DNA from: Halobacillus massiliensis
GTDB lineage: Bacteria; Bacillota; Bacilli; Bacillales; Halobacillaceae
Assembly (NCBI RefSeq): GCF_900166625.1
Contig: NZ_LT800499.1
Location: 3,243,676-3,307,675, forward strand
Direction of reading: 5' to 3'
DNA: 64,000 bases
Shown here: positions 35,237-43,614 of the stretch, piece by piece
Layout: every line of letters begins with the position of its first letter
Numbering within the stretch: the stretch's first letter is position 1
Notes under the pieces: generated by a model
What the model was told of the DNA's origin: nothing
What the model saw: only the letters and a program-made list of their open reading frames with translations
Databases searched by the model: none
Made by a program: the position numbers and the translations under genes

Positions 35237-36034
35237 CTAGAATCCGTAATTGTATTGCTTCTCTGCCGGCCTTATCGGAGTGACGTTAGATTTCTTTTTC
35301 GGTGTGAAGGCTCGCTGAGCGTTTCGAGCATCTTCCAAGGTTTTAACTCCTTTAGCCTGCCAGTCTTTCAAAATCGCTTCGCAATAGTTGAAATTCTGCT
35401 TGTTATTATTTAGAGCAAGCTTCATCGATGCTAGGACCAGCTCGTCTGATAATTCATCAGCCCATTGAGTAATGCTTTCGCTGATAAACGGTTTAAGCAT
35501 TCCAAAATTTTGTTCGTAAAAGAAATGGGGATTTTCCGCGCGCGTATCTTCTTCATCATTCTTTATAACCTTAATATCCTTTATTACATTCTTATTATTG
35601 TTCTCGCTCCGTTCTCTCTGCGTTCCGTTACTGTTCTCACTCCGTTCTCGCGCTGTTCTCTCTGCGTTCTCATTGTCTGATTTATAATTGTCAAAGCCCT
35701 GATATGACGAGTAATTGACGACCGTAAAGAGTGTTCCAAGTTCGGTGTCTTCAATTTTCAATCGATCTTCCTTCACAAGTTGATCGACTTTCCTCTTAAT
35801 TAACGAAAGAGAATATTTCTTCATGCTTCGATTCTCTAAAAACTCTAAATCCTCTCGTAAATTTCGGTAGGATCTTAAAAATTGTCCTCGCTTTAAATGA
35901 AGTCCTGCAACCTTTGCTCCTTCCTCTGAAAAGACCGCGTTCCCAAAGATATAGAAGAAGATTCTAAACTTAGGGACGTCATTCCAGATGGGGTTGGAGA
36001 ATATCTCTCTACTCGTTAGGAACGCTCCTCCCAT
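35237..36034 (-). CDS. DnaD-domain replication initiation protein
   Basis: 265 aa. N-terminal winged helix (GAFLTSREIFSNPIWNDVPK), a polar N/S/E-rich linker, and a C-terminal DnaD domain (ISESITQWADELSDELVLAS, NYCEAILKDWQAKGVKTLED) with the YxxxI-L-x-D-W signature. ATG 36034 after AAAGGTGAT is preferred to the longer frame. Stands before dnaC, as in Bacillus phages. Confidence 0.9.
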   Translation of the reverse strand: MGGAFLTSREIFSNPIWNDVPKFRIFFYIFGNAVFSEEGAKVAGLHLKRGQFLRSYRNLREDLEFLENRSMKKYSLSLIKRKVDQLVKEDRLKIEDTELGTLFTVVNYSSYQGFDNYKSDNENAERTARERSENSNGTQRERSENNNKNVIKDIKVIKNDEEDTRAENPHFFYEQNFGMLKPFISESITQWADELSDELVLASMKLALNNNKQNFNYCEAILKDWQAKGVKTLEDARNAQRAFTPKKKSNVTPIRPAEKQYNYGF

Positions 36035-36039
36035 TGGTA

Positions 36040-36210
36040 TCACCTTTCTTTCTGTATGATTGCTTTCATTCCTTGTATCCGCACCAGGTGCCACCCTGGA
36101 AAGTTGTGAGCTACATATCCTCTCACATAACGCTTAAAAGCCTTCCCAGGAGCTTGATGATCTTTTACCATCCCTACATAAACTTGAGGGATAGATACCT
36201 CTCGATTCAT
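36040..36210 (-). CDS. Small phage protein, 56 aa
   Basis: ATG 36210 overlaps the recT stop (TAATG); MNREVSIPQVYVGMVKDHQA, then basic K/R. Stop is 6 bp before the DnaD-like start. Tight coupling suggests a real gene. Function unknown, perhaps a RecT/replication partner. Confidence 0.6.
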   Translation of the reverse strand: MNREVSIPQVYVGMVKDHQAPGKAFKRYVRGYVAHNFPGWHLVRIQGMKAIIQKER

Positions 36211-37088
36211 TACTTCAAGTCCATAGCTGCTTGTTGTGCCGTTAATTCTTCTGATTCTGAAGCTACATGCTCTTCAGAAGGTTCGTCCTCTGGATCGTTT
36301 GCAGGAATATCAATGTACTCCTGGTCATGAATAGACTCAGCTTCTTCTGTTACATCTTTCCGAATGGTTTCATCCTGTGATGCTTGATTCTGAACTTCTA
36401 CACTTATAGGGAGGTATTTGAACATTCGACGAATCACCGTCTTCTTAGCCATTTCTTCATAATCTGTTTTCCATGGACCGTTAGAACCAGCTTTCGAACG
36501 TCCTTTCACCTTCTCTACATCGGAGGTACTGAAGACCTCAAACTGATACCCACCGTCTTTAAAGTGAGCGACCGCATAAACGAAGACCATTTCCCCTCTC
36601 TCGCCTGTAGCCGGCTTGTGTATGAGTTTTGGATGTAACCCTAGCTCATACTCAAACTCATCGCTTTCATGGACCGTGTGCGCGTATATGCTCTCAATAT
36701 GGCCAGACCTTCTAGCAAGGTCTATCATTCCTTTGTAACCAATAATGAATTGAACATCTGTCTGCTTCATCTTTCCGTTCCAGAATGGTACGAGATAACA
36801 GTGACCAATCAATCCTGGCTCAAGTCCTAATTGAGCAGCTTGCATGACAGCCCCCATAAGAGAAGGGATAGAGCATTCAAGTAGCTTAGGATTTTGACGA
36901 ATGGTTGTCATCGCGATTCTGCCTAATCTATCCGCATCCATATGCTTTGGTAAGGCTCTTTCAAACTCAGGCCCCATCCTTTTAAGATAGGCCTGAATCG
37001 TATTTGCTTGGCCGTTTGATTGAGCCGGGGCAGAGCTGTTACTCTTTCGATTGGTTAGTTGATTTTTAGCTGTTTTGTTTGTGGCCAT
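36210..37088 (-). CDS. recT: RecT single-strand annealing recombinase
   Basis: 292 aa. RecT core: NPKLLECSIPSLMGAVMQAAQLGLEPGLIGHCYLVPF and VQFIIGYKGMIDLARRSG. Flexible acidic C-terminus. Anneals strands for recombination-dependent phage replication with the YqaJ nuclease. Confidence 0.94.
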   Translation of the reverse strand: MATNKTAKNQLTNRKSNSSAPAQSNGQANTIQAYLKRMGPEFERALPKHMDADRLGRIAMTTIRQNPKLLECSIPSLMGAVMQAAQLGLEPGLIGHCYLVPFWNGKMKQTDVQFIIGYKGMIDLARRSGHIESIYAHTVHESDEFEYELGLHPKLIHKPATGERGEMVFVYAVAHFKDGGYQFEVFSTSDVEKVKGRSKAGSNGPWKTDYEEMAKKTVIRRMFKYLPISVEVQNQASQDETIRKDVTEEAESIHDQEYIDIPANDPEDEPSEEHVASESEELTAQQAAMDLK

Positions 37089-38038
37089 TATTTAGCCTCC
37101 TTATATTTAAATGGGCGGCTTTTACTTACTTTGGAATATTGCTCATATAGATCAGGCTTTTCAGCTTTTAATCGCTTGGAATCAACCGTGCGACGTTCTT
37201 GGGTTTTCCAAGTCACGACAAAGTGATTGGAGAAACCTTTTTCATAGGTTCCTAGTTTATTTTTTAACTGGTTTTCATATTTCTTCTTTTGTTCGGATAA
37301 ATCCGTTAGTTCCTGCTTAATCTGATCGAGAGCTTCCAGTAGCTTGTCCGAGTCTTTATCCAGATCTGTTTCGCTCTCAGGCTCTGCGTCTGGATACATC
37401 GCTTTAATAAATTCTGAGGAAGCTTCTGAGCCATCTATCTCTGGAGGGTTCTGCTTAAGCACATGCTTTTCCCAAAACTCCTTCTCAATCTCTATCAAGT
37501 TTTCAATAAGACCTTCATCCCGTTCGATCTTCTTATAAACAAATTTATTCCCACCAATTAATACGGCGATCCACCAGGCATCCGCACCGGTTACAGCCAT
37601 ATAATGCTGACACTGGAGCAAGTATGCCATCGGGATTTCTTCACCATTCCAATCATCCTTTAGGTACTCACTGGCCGTTTTACACTCTAGCCCTTCATTC
37701 TTTCCTACAATGAGACGATCCACATTGGCTAGCATCCATTCATGTTCAGGGTGTTTAAGTATGGCGTTTCGTTTCCGCACTTTTAAGCCGGTTCGAATGC
37801 TAAACTCTTTCGCTACGGTAGCCTCCATCACATTGCCCCAATAGGCGGCCTCTTCATTGGAGGTATGAGATTCTACTTCACCGATTTTCTCCATATAAAC
37901 GACCATAGGAGACTTCCATTTATTAAAGCCTGCAATGGAAGCAGCATCGCTGCCTCCTAAGCCCTTTTTCCTCGCTTTCAACCATTCACCATGCTCTAAA
38001 TCCGTTGTAATTTGTAGAACCTCTGCTTTTATGCCCAT
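37088..38038 (-). CDS. yqaJ: YqaJ-family phage exonuclease
   Basis: 316 aa, YqaJ nuclease: GLGGSDAASIAGFNKWKSP, NVDRLIVGKNEGLECKTAS with catalytic Asp-Glu-x-Lys, then coiled coil. The 5'-3' exonuclease paired with RecT as in the B. subtilis skin element. Confidence 0.92.
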   Translation of the reverse strand: MGIKAEVLQITTDLEHGEWLKARKKGLGGSDAASIAGFNKWKSPMVVYMEKIGEVESHTSNEEAAYWGNVMEATVAKEFSIRTGLKVRKRNAILKHPEHEWMLANVDRLIVGKNEGLECKTASEYLKDDWNGEEIPMAYLLQCQHYMAVTGADAWWIAVLIGGNKFVYKKIERDEGLIENLIEIEKEFWEKHVLKQNPPEIDGSEASSEFIKAMYPDAEPESETDLDKDSDKLLEALDQIKQELTDLSEQKKKYENQLKNKLGTYEKGFSNHFVVTWKTQERRTVDSKRLKAEKPDLYEQYSKVSKSRPFKYKEAK

Positions 38039-38090
38039 ATTGGACCTCCTCTATTTATTTCTGTTATAATAAGTTTGATAAAAATATTCC

Positions 38091-38122
38091 TATGGGCCAC
38101 ATTGCCGTGTGGCTTTTCTTAT
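38091..38122 (+). terminator. Hairpin with T-rich tail on the plus strand
   Basis: GCCACA-N6-TGTGGC followed by TTTTCTTATG. On the plus strand it looks like a terminator though no plus-strand gene precedes it. Confidence 0.45.
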
Positions 38123-38334
38123 GCTCTTTTTTCTTCTGCACCGAGAACTTCCAATAATTCAATGGATTCTTGTATAAGTGTTTCTTTCAAAAAGAACTCT
38201 TCATTTAAGACAAAGATTAGATCTCCCTCAAATACTTCATTGCCTAGTGCATCTAAACCATACTGGTTTTCATGAACTTCAACCGGATATCCAAAATGTT
38301 GAATTTGTTTGATCACTGGATGTGTTATACTCAT
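38119..38334 (-). CDS. YqaI-like protein
   Basis: 71 aa; HPVIKQIQHFGYPVEVHENQ and FEGDLIFVLNEEFFLKETL: similar to YqaI of the skin element, which also sits beside yqaJ. Function unknown. Confidence 0.65.
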   Translation of the reverse strand: MSITHPVIKQIQHFGYPVEVHENQYGLDALGNEVFEGDLIFVLNEEFFLKETLIQESIELLEVLGAEEKRA

Positions 38335-38591
38335 TCGCCGATATACTCCTTTACTCGTTCTAAGATTTCTTTTTTATGTGCTTCTGAAGTATTATCAAGT
38401 AACGTTTGAAGGTCTTGGACAATTGACTTCTTTTCTTCACTGGCCTGATATTTCTTCAAAACCACCATATCTCCCTCTGTGTAAATTTCCACAGGATCAT
38501 TAACCTCAATATTTAGGCTTGTTCTTAATTCCTTCGGGACAACAATTCTTCCTAACATATCTACTTTTCTTACGATTCCAGTACTTTTCAT
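38331..38591 (-). CDS. AbrB-family regulator, second copy
   Basis: 86 aa: MKSTGIVRKVDMLGRIVVPK and LNIEVNDPVEIYTEGDMVVL, followed by a helical tail. Overlaps yqaI-like by 4 bp. Differs from the cargo copy at 763 in having a normal ATG start. May tune early gene expression with host growth phase. Confidence 0.9.
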   Translation of the reverse strand: MKSTGIVRKVDMLGRIVVPKELRTSLNIEVNDPVEIYTEGDMVVLKKYQASEEKKSIVQDLQTLLDNTSEAHKKEILERVKEYIGE

Positions 38592-38696
38592 TAATCTCTC
38601 TCCTTTTACTTAATTAACTAGTGTATAGACACTTGCAATTCCCACCATTTCACTTTTGTATTGTTCACAATAATGTTATTATTTGGTTCCAACACA

Positions 38697-38737
38697 TCAG
38701 CCGTCTAAGAGTGGGAGCTCTGGGCGGCATTTTTATT
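38697..38737 (+). terminator. Hairpin with T tail, plus strand
   Basis: GCCGTC...GGGCGGC with inner AGAG/CTCT pairing, followed by ATTTTTATTT. Its target transcript is unclear. It lies in a 270-bp gene-free stretch (38592-38860) which also has the palindrome ACTGTA-GTGT-TACAGT at 38767-38782, a possible operator. Confidence 0.45.
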
Positions 38738-38860
38738 TAACCAATTTCATCCATTGCTACTAATGAACTGTAGTGTTACAGTACAATTTAAGGTTCATTA
38801 TTATCGTCTGGCGTTCATCGCTAGGCGATTTTTTTGTATAATTATCACCAAAATTCCCTC

Positions 38861-38947
38861 CTAACAGTTGATCATTGCGTAATATAAGAACCCTATCACT
38901 GCGATAAATAGCAAGATGTAAGTAATATCTAGGGAATCAATCTTCAT
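38861..38947 (-). CDS. Tiny single-helix membrane protein, 28 aa
   Basis: MKIDSLDITYILLFIAVIGF, then LYYAMINC: one membrane helix. Start overlaps the stop region of the upstream gene; ribosome site (GTGGAG) is modest. Many Bacillus phages carry such peptides near the early operon; function unknown. Confidence 0.45.
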   Translation of the reverse strand: MKIDSLDITYILLFIAVIGFLYYAMINC

Positions 38948-39206
38948 GCCACCACTCCACTTGTGCCCTGAGTATTCCTTTGTCTTTTAACTGGACAACC
39001 AACTGATGGAATTCCATTTGGTTGTTCTTTCGCTCTCTCAAAAATTCCAATTCGTTAACAATGTGAACCATTTGAAAAGCTGTTTGTTTACTAGCTGCCA
39101 TATCACCTTGAGTAAATTGTTCTTGCATCTGATTAGTTAGCTTCCAGAAATTATTCGTTCTCTCAATAGCTTCATCAATATCCTGTGATAAGTACTGCTC
39201 ACTCAT
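38937..39206 (-). CDS. Hypothetical early protein, 89 aa
   Basis: Helical acidic/polar protein (MSEQYLSQDIDEAIERTNNF). Similar size and position to skin-element YqaH, but sequence alone does not prove it. Overlaps the XRE gene by 4 bp. Confidence 0.6.
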   Translation of the reverse strand: MSEQYLSQDIDEAIERTNNFWKLTNQMQEQFTQGDMAASKQTAFQMVHIVNELEFLRERKNNQMEFHQLVVQLKDKGILRAQVEWWHED

Positions 39207-39715
39207 TTCTTAAACCTCCTTGCCTTTAGGGAAAGCAACCACTCTTTAAATAGCTTTTTCATGGAGAAGTTGTATTCCTTACATAAAGCAGCAACCAGGT
39301 TTACTTGTGACGCTGCTGAATCGAGAATTTCGTTTATTACCTTTTTTACATCCTCTTTTTCCTGAAGGGAGTTTGAAGGAATAGGCTTGTACCACTTCAC
39401 TAGATCAAGATTATCTAAAGCTTCCTTCGTTTCTTTTTCAGCAAAATATCTCATATGAATAGCATCATGTTGGATGTACTCTCCATCCAAGTAAGGCATG
39501 TGAACATAACCCGTTGATTCTTCCCATGTATGAAAGTAAAACTCTGGGTCATCCAGTGATTCGGAAAAAGCTTTCCTCATTTCCGGCTGATACTTTCGAT
39601 CTCCTGTTTCCACCTTCGAAATCGTTTCTCTACAATAATTAGCGTCAAAGGACAGTTCTAGTTGAGTAAATCCTTGTCTGTTTCTGGCTTTGACCAATTC
39701 ATCACGTATGGTCAA
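39203..39715 (-). CDS. XRE-family DNA-binding protein with C-terminal extension
   Basis: 170 aa. Residues ~1-55 are an XRE helix-turn-helix (ARNRQGFTQLELSFDANYCR-type, SKVETGDRKY); the rest is helical. Possibly antirepressor or early regulator. Confidence 0.72.
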   Translation of the reverse strand: MTIRDELVKARNRQGFTQLELSFDANYCRETISKVETGDRKYQPEMRKAFSESLDDPEFYFHTWEESTGYVHMPYLDGEYIQHDAIHMRYFAEKETKEALDNLDLVKWYKPIPSNSLQEKEDVKKVINEILDSAASQVNLVAALCKEYNFSMKKLFKEWLLSLKARRFKK

Positions 39716-39785
39716 TTTGTTTTTCTCCTTTCGTACCGTTTAAGTTCTATCCATGTGTATAAGATAGGTATTAAGCTAAAAGTAA

Positions 39786-39974
39786 TTACATAGCTTCCAT
39801 GTGATCGGCTTCTTGTTGACGAATCCAATCATTCAGAGCTTCCTCTGAAAACATGATCCGTTTACGAAGTCGAAAATGAGGAATCTCTTTTTGCTTCACC
39901 ATGGTGTAAATCGTGTCGGTGCAGACTCCAAGGTATTCAGCAGCTTGTTTGACATCTAAGCGTTTGAGTTTCAT
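39786..39974 (-). CDS. Excisionase-like MerR/HTH_17 protein
   Basis: 62 aa: LDVKQAAEYLGVCTDTIYTM and a recognition helix IPHFRLRKRIMFSEEALNDW, the HTH_17 excisionase pattern. May be Xis or a small activator. Its start overlaps the stop of the cro-like gene. Confidence 0.75.
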   Translation of the reverse strand: MKLKRLDVKQAAEYLGVCTDTIYTMVKQKEIPHFRLRKRIMFSEEALNDWIRQQEADHMEAM

Positions 39975-40225
39975 TAGATCACCTCCTCACGAAAAGTTTC
40001 CACATTGGTAATTTCAATTTCAAAAAAAAGCTCGTCAATTGGAACATCTAATATCCATGAAACTTTCGCTAGTTTTTCGGCAGGAAATTTACTTTTTCCT
40101 GACTCTAGATAAAAATATCCATTTGGACTGTCATACCCCAAACAACTAGACATTTTTTCTATTGATAAGCTTTTTTTCTTTCTTAAGTCTTTAATTTTTT
40201 TTAAATCAACTCTTTTCTCTAACAT
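39974..40225 (-). CDS. XRE-type Cro-like repressor
   Basis: 83 aa: LDLRKKKSLS-type HTH (KIEKMSSCLGYDSPNGYFYL, ESGKSKFPAEKLAKVSWILD) followed by acidic C-terminus. First gene of the leftward early operon, divergent from the repressor across four operators; hence probably Cro. Confidence 0.78.
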   Translation of the reverse strand: MLEKRVDLKKIKDLRKKKSLSIEKMSSCLGYDSPNGYFYLESGKSKFPAEKLAKVSWILDVPIDELFFEIEITNVETFREEVI

Positions 40226-40243
40226 TTTGTTTCACCTCCTAAA

Positions 40244-40342
40244 TTACCGTATTGGTAACTATAACTATAGTTTAATTTACCAATACGGAAATGTAAAGTG
40301 TTAATTTACCGTTTTGGAAATATTTTTTTACCAAATAGGTAA
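40244..40342. promoter_or_regulatory. Immunity operators O1-O4
   Basis: Four near-palindromic 15-mers fitting TTACC-N5-GGTAA: 40244-40258 (perfect arms), 40277-40291, 40306-40320 and 40328-40342 (perfect arms). Centres are 33, 29 and 22 bp apart, in the divergent gap between Cro-like and ImmR-like genes. This is the probable lysis-lysogeny switch. Confidence 0.8.
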
Positions 40343-40398
40343 AGATGATACAATTAAATCAAATTATAATGTAATTGGAAGGAAGATCTTCCTTGAAT

Positions 40399-40794
40399 AT
40401 GATAGGAAAAAGAATAAAATACCTTCGAAATAAAAATAACTTATCTCAAAAAAGATTATCTGAGGCTTTAGGTATGTCCAATGTTCAGTTATCAAGGTAT
40501 GAATCAGGTGCTAGACAACCTGACTACGACACCATACTTAAAATTGCTGATTATTTTGATGTGTCAATAGATTATTTATTCGGAAGACCTGAATCCACTT
40601 CTCAGGATAATAATGAAGAGGAAGATTTCATTAAAGAGATAAATCGCTTACTGGAGAAATATGAAATAGACGACTTCTCCTTTTTTGATATTGAGAAATG
40701 GAAGTCAATGAATCCAGAGCAGATTAAAGAGTTGGAGAGTTATTTTCAATACTTGGTTCAAAAATCTAAACAGTTAGAAGACAATAATGAATAA
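40399..40794 (+). CDS. ImmR/cI-like phage repressor
   Basis: 131 aa from ATG 40399 (TTG 40393 is an alternative after GGAAGGAAG). HTH: IKYLRNKNNLSQKRLSEALG, NVQLSRYESGARQPDYDTI, ADYFDVSIDYLFGR. No C-terminal LexA-like peptidase; instead an acidic helical tail, as in ImmR of ICEBs1 and phi105, which is cleaved by ImmA. ImmA is at 43615. A terminator follows. Confidence 0.88.
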   Translation: MIGKRIKYLRNKNNLSQKRLSEALGMSNVQLSRYESGARQPDYDTILKIADYFDVSIDYLFGRPESTSQDNNEEEDFIKEINRLLEKYEIDDFSFFDIEKWKSMNPEQIKELESYFQYLVQKSKQLEDNNE

Positions 40795-40799
40795 TAAGT

Positions 40800-40832
40800 A
40801 AAGCAGGCAATGTTTATTGCCTGCTTTTTTAT
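40800..40832 (+). terminator. Terminator of the repressor gene
   Basis: GCAGGCAAT-GTTT-ATTGCCTGC followed by TTTTTTAT, just after the stop. Confidence 0.85.
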
Positions 40833-40941
40833 TACTTAATAGAGATCAACAATAAATTTTTTGTCTTATTTTGTCATTTATATAGTTAAATTTTAACATT
40901 AATAGTAGAATATTCTCAATAATATCTAGGAGGTGAGAATT

Positions 40942-41646
40942 TTGACTCTATTCTTTTTAGGTTTTTTGGCTCTAATTGTTTCTCTAATTTACTTGATTTA
41001 CCACTTTGGTATGAAGATTAAGAAAAAAGAAAGCACCCTGTCAAAGAAATTATTTTATCCTCTTCTATTCGGCGGCCTAGTGCTTATGATTTTCAGCTTT
41101 AGTTCTTTAGATGAAACTAATGCTTTACAGCTTCAAGACGAATTAAAGAAAAATGAAGAACTTTTGAATGAAATAAAAACACTAAAAGATGAAAAAGAGG
41201 AATTAATAGTACAAGCAGAAGAATTAAATGCTACAAAGAAAGAATTAGAGGACGAGTTAGCAAGTAATCAAGAAACTTTATCGTCTAATTCAGCAGAACT
41301 GGAGAAACTGAAAAACTCTGCTAAGGAATACGAAGGGGATAAAGAAGAATTAAATAAAGAGATTGACGATCTTACTTCAAAGATAGAAGATCAATCGAGT
41401 TTAATTAGCGAACTCGAAGAGGAGAAGTCTTCGCTCCAGGCACAAGTAGAAGACTTAGAAACAACTACCGTCTCCACCAACGAAGATAGTTCAAATACAT
41501 CTATTACTGGCCCTCTGAGTAGCAATGCCTACTTTGAAAACTGCGATGCAGCCAAGGCAGCTGGTGCAGCTCCCGTTCGTAGAGGAGATCCTGGTTATGC
41601 TAAGCATTTAGATAGGGATGGCGATGGAATAGGTTGTGAATGGTAG
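40942..41646 (+). CDS. Membrane-anchored coiled-coil protein with Excalibur domain
   Basis: 234 aa. Two N-terminal membrane helices (residues ~1-22 and ~36-55), a long Glu/Lys coiled coil (~60-180), and a C-terminal Excalibur calcium-binding motif (DAAKAAGAAPVRRGDPGYAK, DRDGDGIGCEW). Excalibur domains occur in secreted or surface proteins. TTG 40942 follows AGGAGGTGAG. Conversion gene downstream of the repressor, possibly surface exclusion. Confidence 0.82.
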   Translation: MTLFFLGFLALIVSLIYLIYHFGMKIKKKESTLSKKLFYPLLFGGLVLMIFSFSSLDETNALQLQDELKKNEELLNEIKTLKDEKEELIVQAEELNATKKELEDELASNQETLSSNSAELEKLKNSAKEYEGDKEELNKEIDDLTSKIEDQSSLISELEEEKSSLQAQVEDLETTTVSTNEDSSNTSITGPLSSNAYFENCDAAKAAGAAPVRRGDPGYAKHLDRDGDGIGCEW

Positions 41647-41743
41647 TAATCTCTTCTATATATTAACAAGGTTCTAGGTAGTTCAAAGTTTAGAAAGCAT
41701 TGAATAGGTTTGAAACCTATAATTTTAAATAGGAGGTACTTTT

Positions 41744-42745
41744 ATGAGTACAACAGTACAATTTTATAATTGTTTCCTTACAAAAAATGGCCAAGAAACT
41801 AATGTATCATTTTCTGATTTTCTCGATGGAATAATCTCTATTGAAGAAACTTCTCGCTATATTGAGAACCGATTCGGAGCATACTCTCTAATCGATATGT
41901 TAATGCCAAATGAAAACCCAAATGATAATGAACTGGATAGAATAGTGGGTTTTGCAAATTATAGAGAAAGAAAACCTTTCCAAGGGAAAAGAGGTACAGA
42001 TAGAATCAGTGAAATAACAGACGATATCTTTGAATTAACTACAGCTTTATTCATCCCAACTTATCATTTAGCTTTAATAGAATATAATCATTTTGGAGCT
42101 CGTCCTAACCACATAGAAGAATACTTGAATGCTTTCCTACCAAAAGATAACGGAAACTATTGGGAGTTTAAAATGATAGCTATTGAAACAAGCACCACAC
42201 TTAGGGACATTAGACAATCAGGTGATATAAGAAATATTGAAATAAAGCTGGATTTAACCAGTGCTGAAACACACTTATTTAATGAAGAAGCCGATCCTCA
42301 ATCAATTTCATATCAAGTTCTCAATGGCCCAATTTCTGCCTATAGAAATATCGGAGCAAACGTAGCAACCGTGTCTTTAGGGCAAGGAAGATACAAGTCA
42401 GATCCCATGGACTTTCAAAACTTAATTAATATGCTTTCCATCTTAGATATAGAAAGTGAATCTTTCGCATCTATAAAAGTTCGCTATAAAAGCCCAACTA
42501 CTCACAAGCTAGAAACAGCCGATCTCAAAAATGAGGGGCTATTAAAGAGAGTAATTTTGGAGGAAGAAAGTTCAACAGCCTTTCAATCTATAGGTGTTGG
42601 AATCTCAGATTTTTATTACACATATTCAAATAGATTAGCCAGTCAAAATTGGAGAGAACAAACTGTAGAGTTAGTTGGTGAAAACTTACCTATAATTAGA
42701 AGATATGTACCTGAAATAGTTGAAAATGAATCCCAAGCTGAGTAA
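41744..42745 (+). CDS. Unrecognised 333-aa soluble cargo protein
   Basis: Starts MSTTVQFYNCFLTKNGQETN; acidic, mixed alpha/beta, with no membrane segment or clear catalytic motif. The N-terminal strand-and-loop arrangement resembles unassigned prophage families (DUF6731/DUF4747-like), an uncertain similarity. RBS AGGAGG is strong. It sits between repressor and ImmA and is followed by a membrane-protein gene 65 bp downstream on the same strand; the two may form a lysogen-expressed defence pair. Confidence 0.65.
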   Translation: MSTTVQFYNCFLTKNGQETNVSFSDFLDGIISIEETSRYIENRFGAYSLIDMLMPNENPNDNELDRIVGFANYRERKPFQGKRGTDRISEITDDIFELTTALFIPTYHLALIEYNHFGARPNHIEEYLNAFLPKDNGNYWEFKMIAIETSTTLRDIRQSGDIRNIEIKLDLTSAETHLFNEEADPQSISYQVLNGPISAYRNIGANVATVSLGQGRYKSDPMDFQNLINMLSILDIESESFASIKVRYKSPTTHKLETADLKNEGLLKRVILEEESSTAFQSIGVGISDFYYTYSNRLASQNWREQTVELVGENLPIIRRYVPEIVENESQAE

Positions 42746-42810
42746 TTAACTTTATGTTTTATTTATTATAAAGTAATATAAGTTTATCCAATGTATTACT
42801 GGGAGAGGGA

Positions 42811-43500
42811 ATGATGAGTAATTTACTAAAAAAAGTACCTGATTCTGTTTTTCTATTTTTTGAAAAGAAATTCATTACTATTTTTATGGGCGTATTCATT
42901 TTCCTTATCGCAGTACTAAAAATTGGTTTGTATTTTCCTAAAGTAAATTCTTTAGGGTTCATTATTGGTCTAGATCACTTTATTCAAAATGATGTTACAA
43001 ATGCTTTTATAAGTAGAGATAGTACTTTAATTACTTTAGCAGCTGTTTTTATAGGAATATATTTCACCGCTTATACACTGCTGGCTACACTATCATCTAA
43101 GTCTACTTTCTCTGTCCTAAACAAAAATCACCTTTCTTCACTAATTAATTATATTAAAAACGCTTTTCTAGCATCTTTTTCTTATTTAATATTATCATTA
43201 TTGTCTCCTCTTCTACATGATTACAACTGGTTTTATGCTGTAATCTCCCTACTCTTGTTAGTGTACATGCTTTTAAGCGCTTTAAGGTTTGGGTTATTGA
43301 TATATTTGATATTGAAAAGAGACGTAGATAATTTCTTAGACAGAATAGAAAAAGAGAACAAAGAAGAAATTAAAAATCAAAGAATTTTAAACGATCTAGA
43401 AAAGTTCTTACAAGAAAATAAAGAGAAACAAGGTAAGAAAAGTGCTGATGAAATCAGTGAGTTAATTAAAAAAAGAAAAGAAAATAGGGATAAAGAATAG
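42811..43500 (+). CDS. Four-helix membrane protein of unknown function
   Basis: 229 aa. About four membrane helices (~25-45, ~68-90, ~108-125, ~137-165), short loops, and a ~55-residue charged cytoplasmic tail (coiled coil, KRDVDNFLDRIEKENKEE). No family recognised. Co-directional with the 333-aa gene and ended by a terminator. Architecture would fit a membrane effector of an abortive system; this is inference. Confidence 0.65.
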   Translation: MMSNLLKKVPDSVFLFFEKKFITIFMGVFIFLIAVLKIGLYFPKVNSLGFIIGLDHFIQNDVTNAFISRDSTLITLAAVFIGIYFTAYTLLATLSSKSTFSVLNKNHLSSLINYIKNAFLASFSYLILSLLSPLLHDYNWFYAVISLLLLVYMLLSALRFGLLIYLILKRDVDNFLDRIEKENKEEIKNQRILNDLEKFLQENKEKQGKKSADEISELIKKRKENRDKE

Positions 43501-43535
43501 CATCTCCCCTTGGCGTTACTTTATCCCTAACACCC

Positions 43536-43562
43536 ACCACTCCTAATAGAGTGGTTTTTTCA
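43536..43562 (+). terminator. Terminator of the two-gene cargo
   Basis: ACCACTC-N6-GAGTGGT followed by TTTTTC. It separates the cargo pair from immA. Confidence 0.8.
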
Positions 43563-43572
43563 TTTGCAAAAC

Positions 43573-43593
43573 AGAACAAACGTTCGTTATAAT
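43573..43593 (+). promoter_or_regulatory. LexA (DinR) box and -10 of immA
   Basis: AGAACAAACGTTCG (573-586) matches CGAAC-N4-GTTCG with one mismatch and abuts TATAAT (588-593), 22 bp before the immA start. DNA damage should raise ImmA, which then removes the repressor. Confidence 0.72.
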
Positions 43594-43614
43594 ATCATCT
43601 AGGAAGGTGATAGT

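Noticed and set aside
38821-38870. 16-codon frame after AGGAGGG
   Set aside because: Too short, and overlaps a small hairpin with T tail; no independent support.
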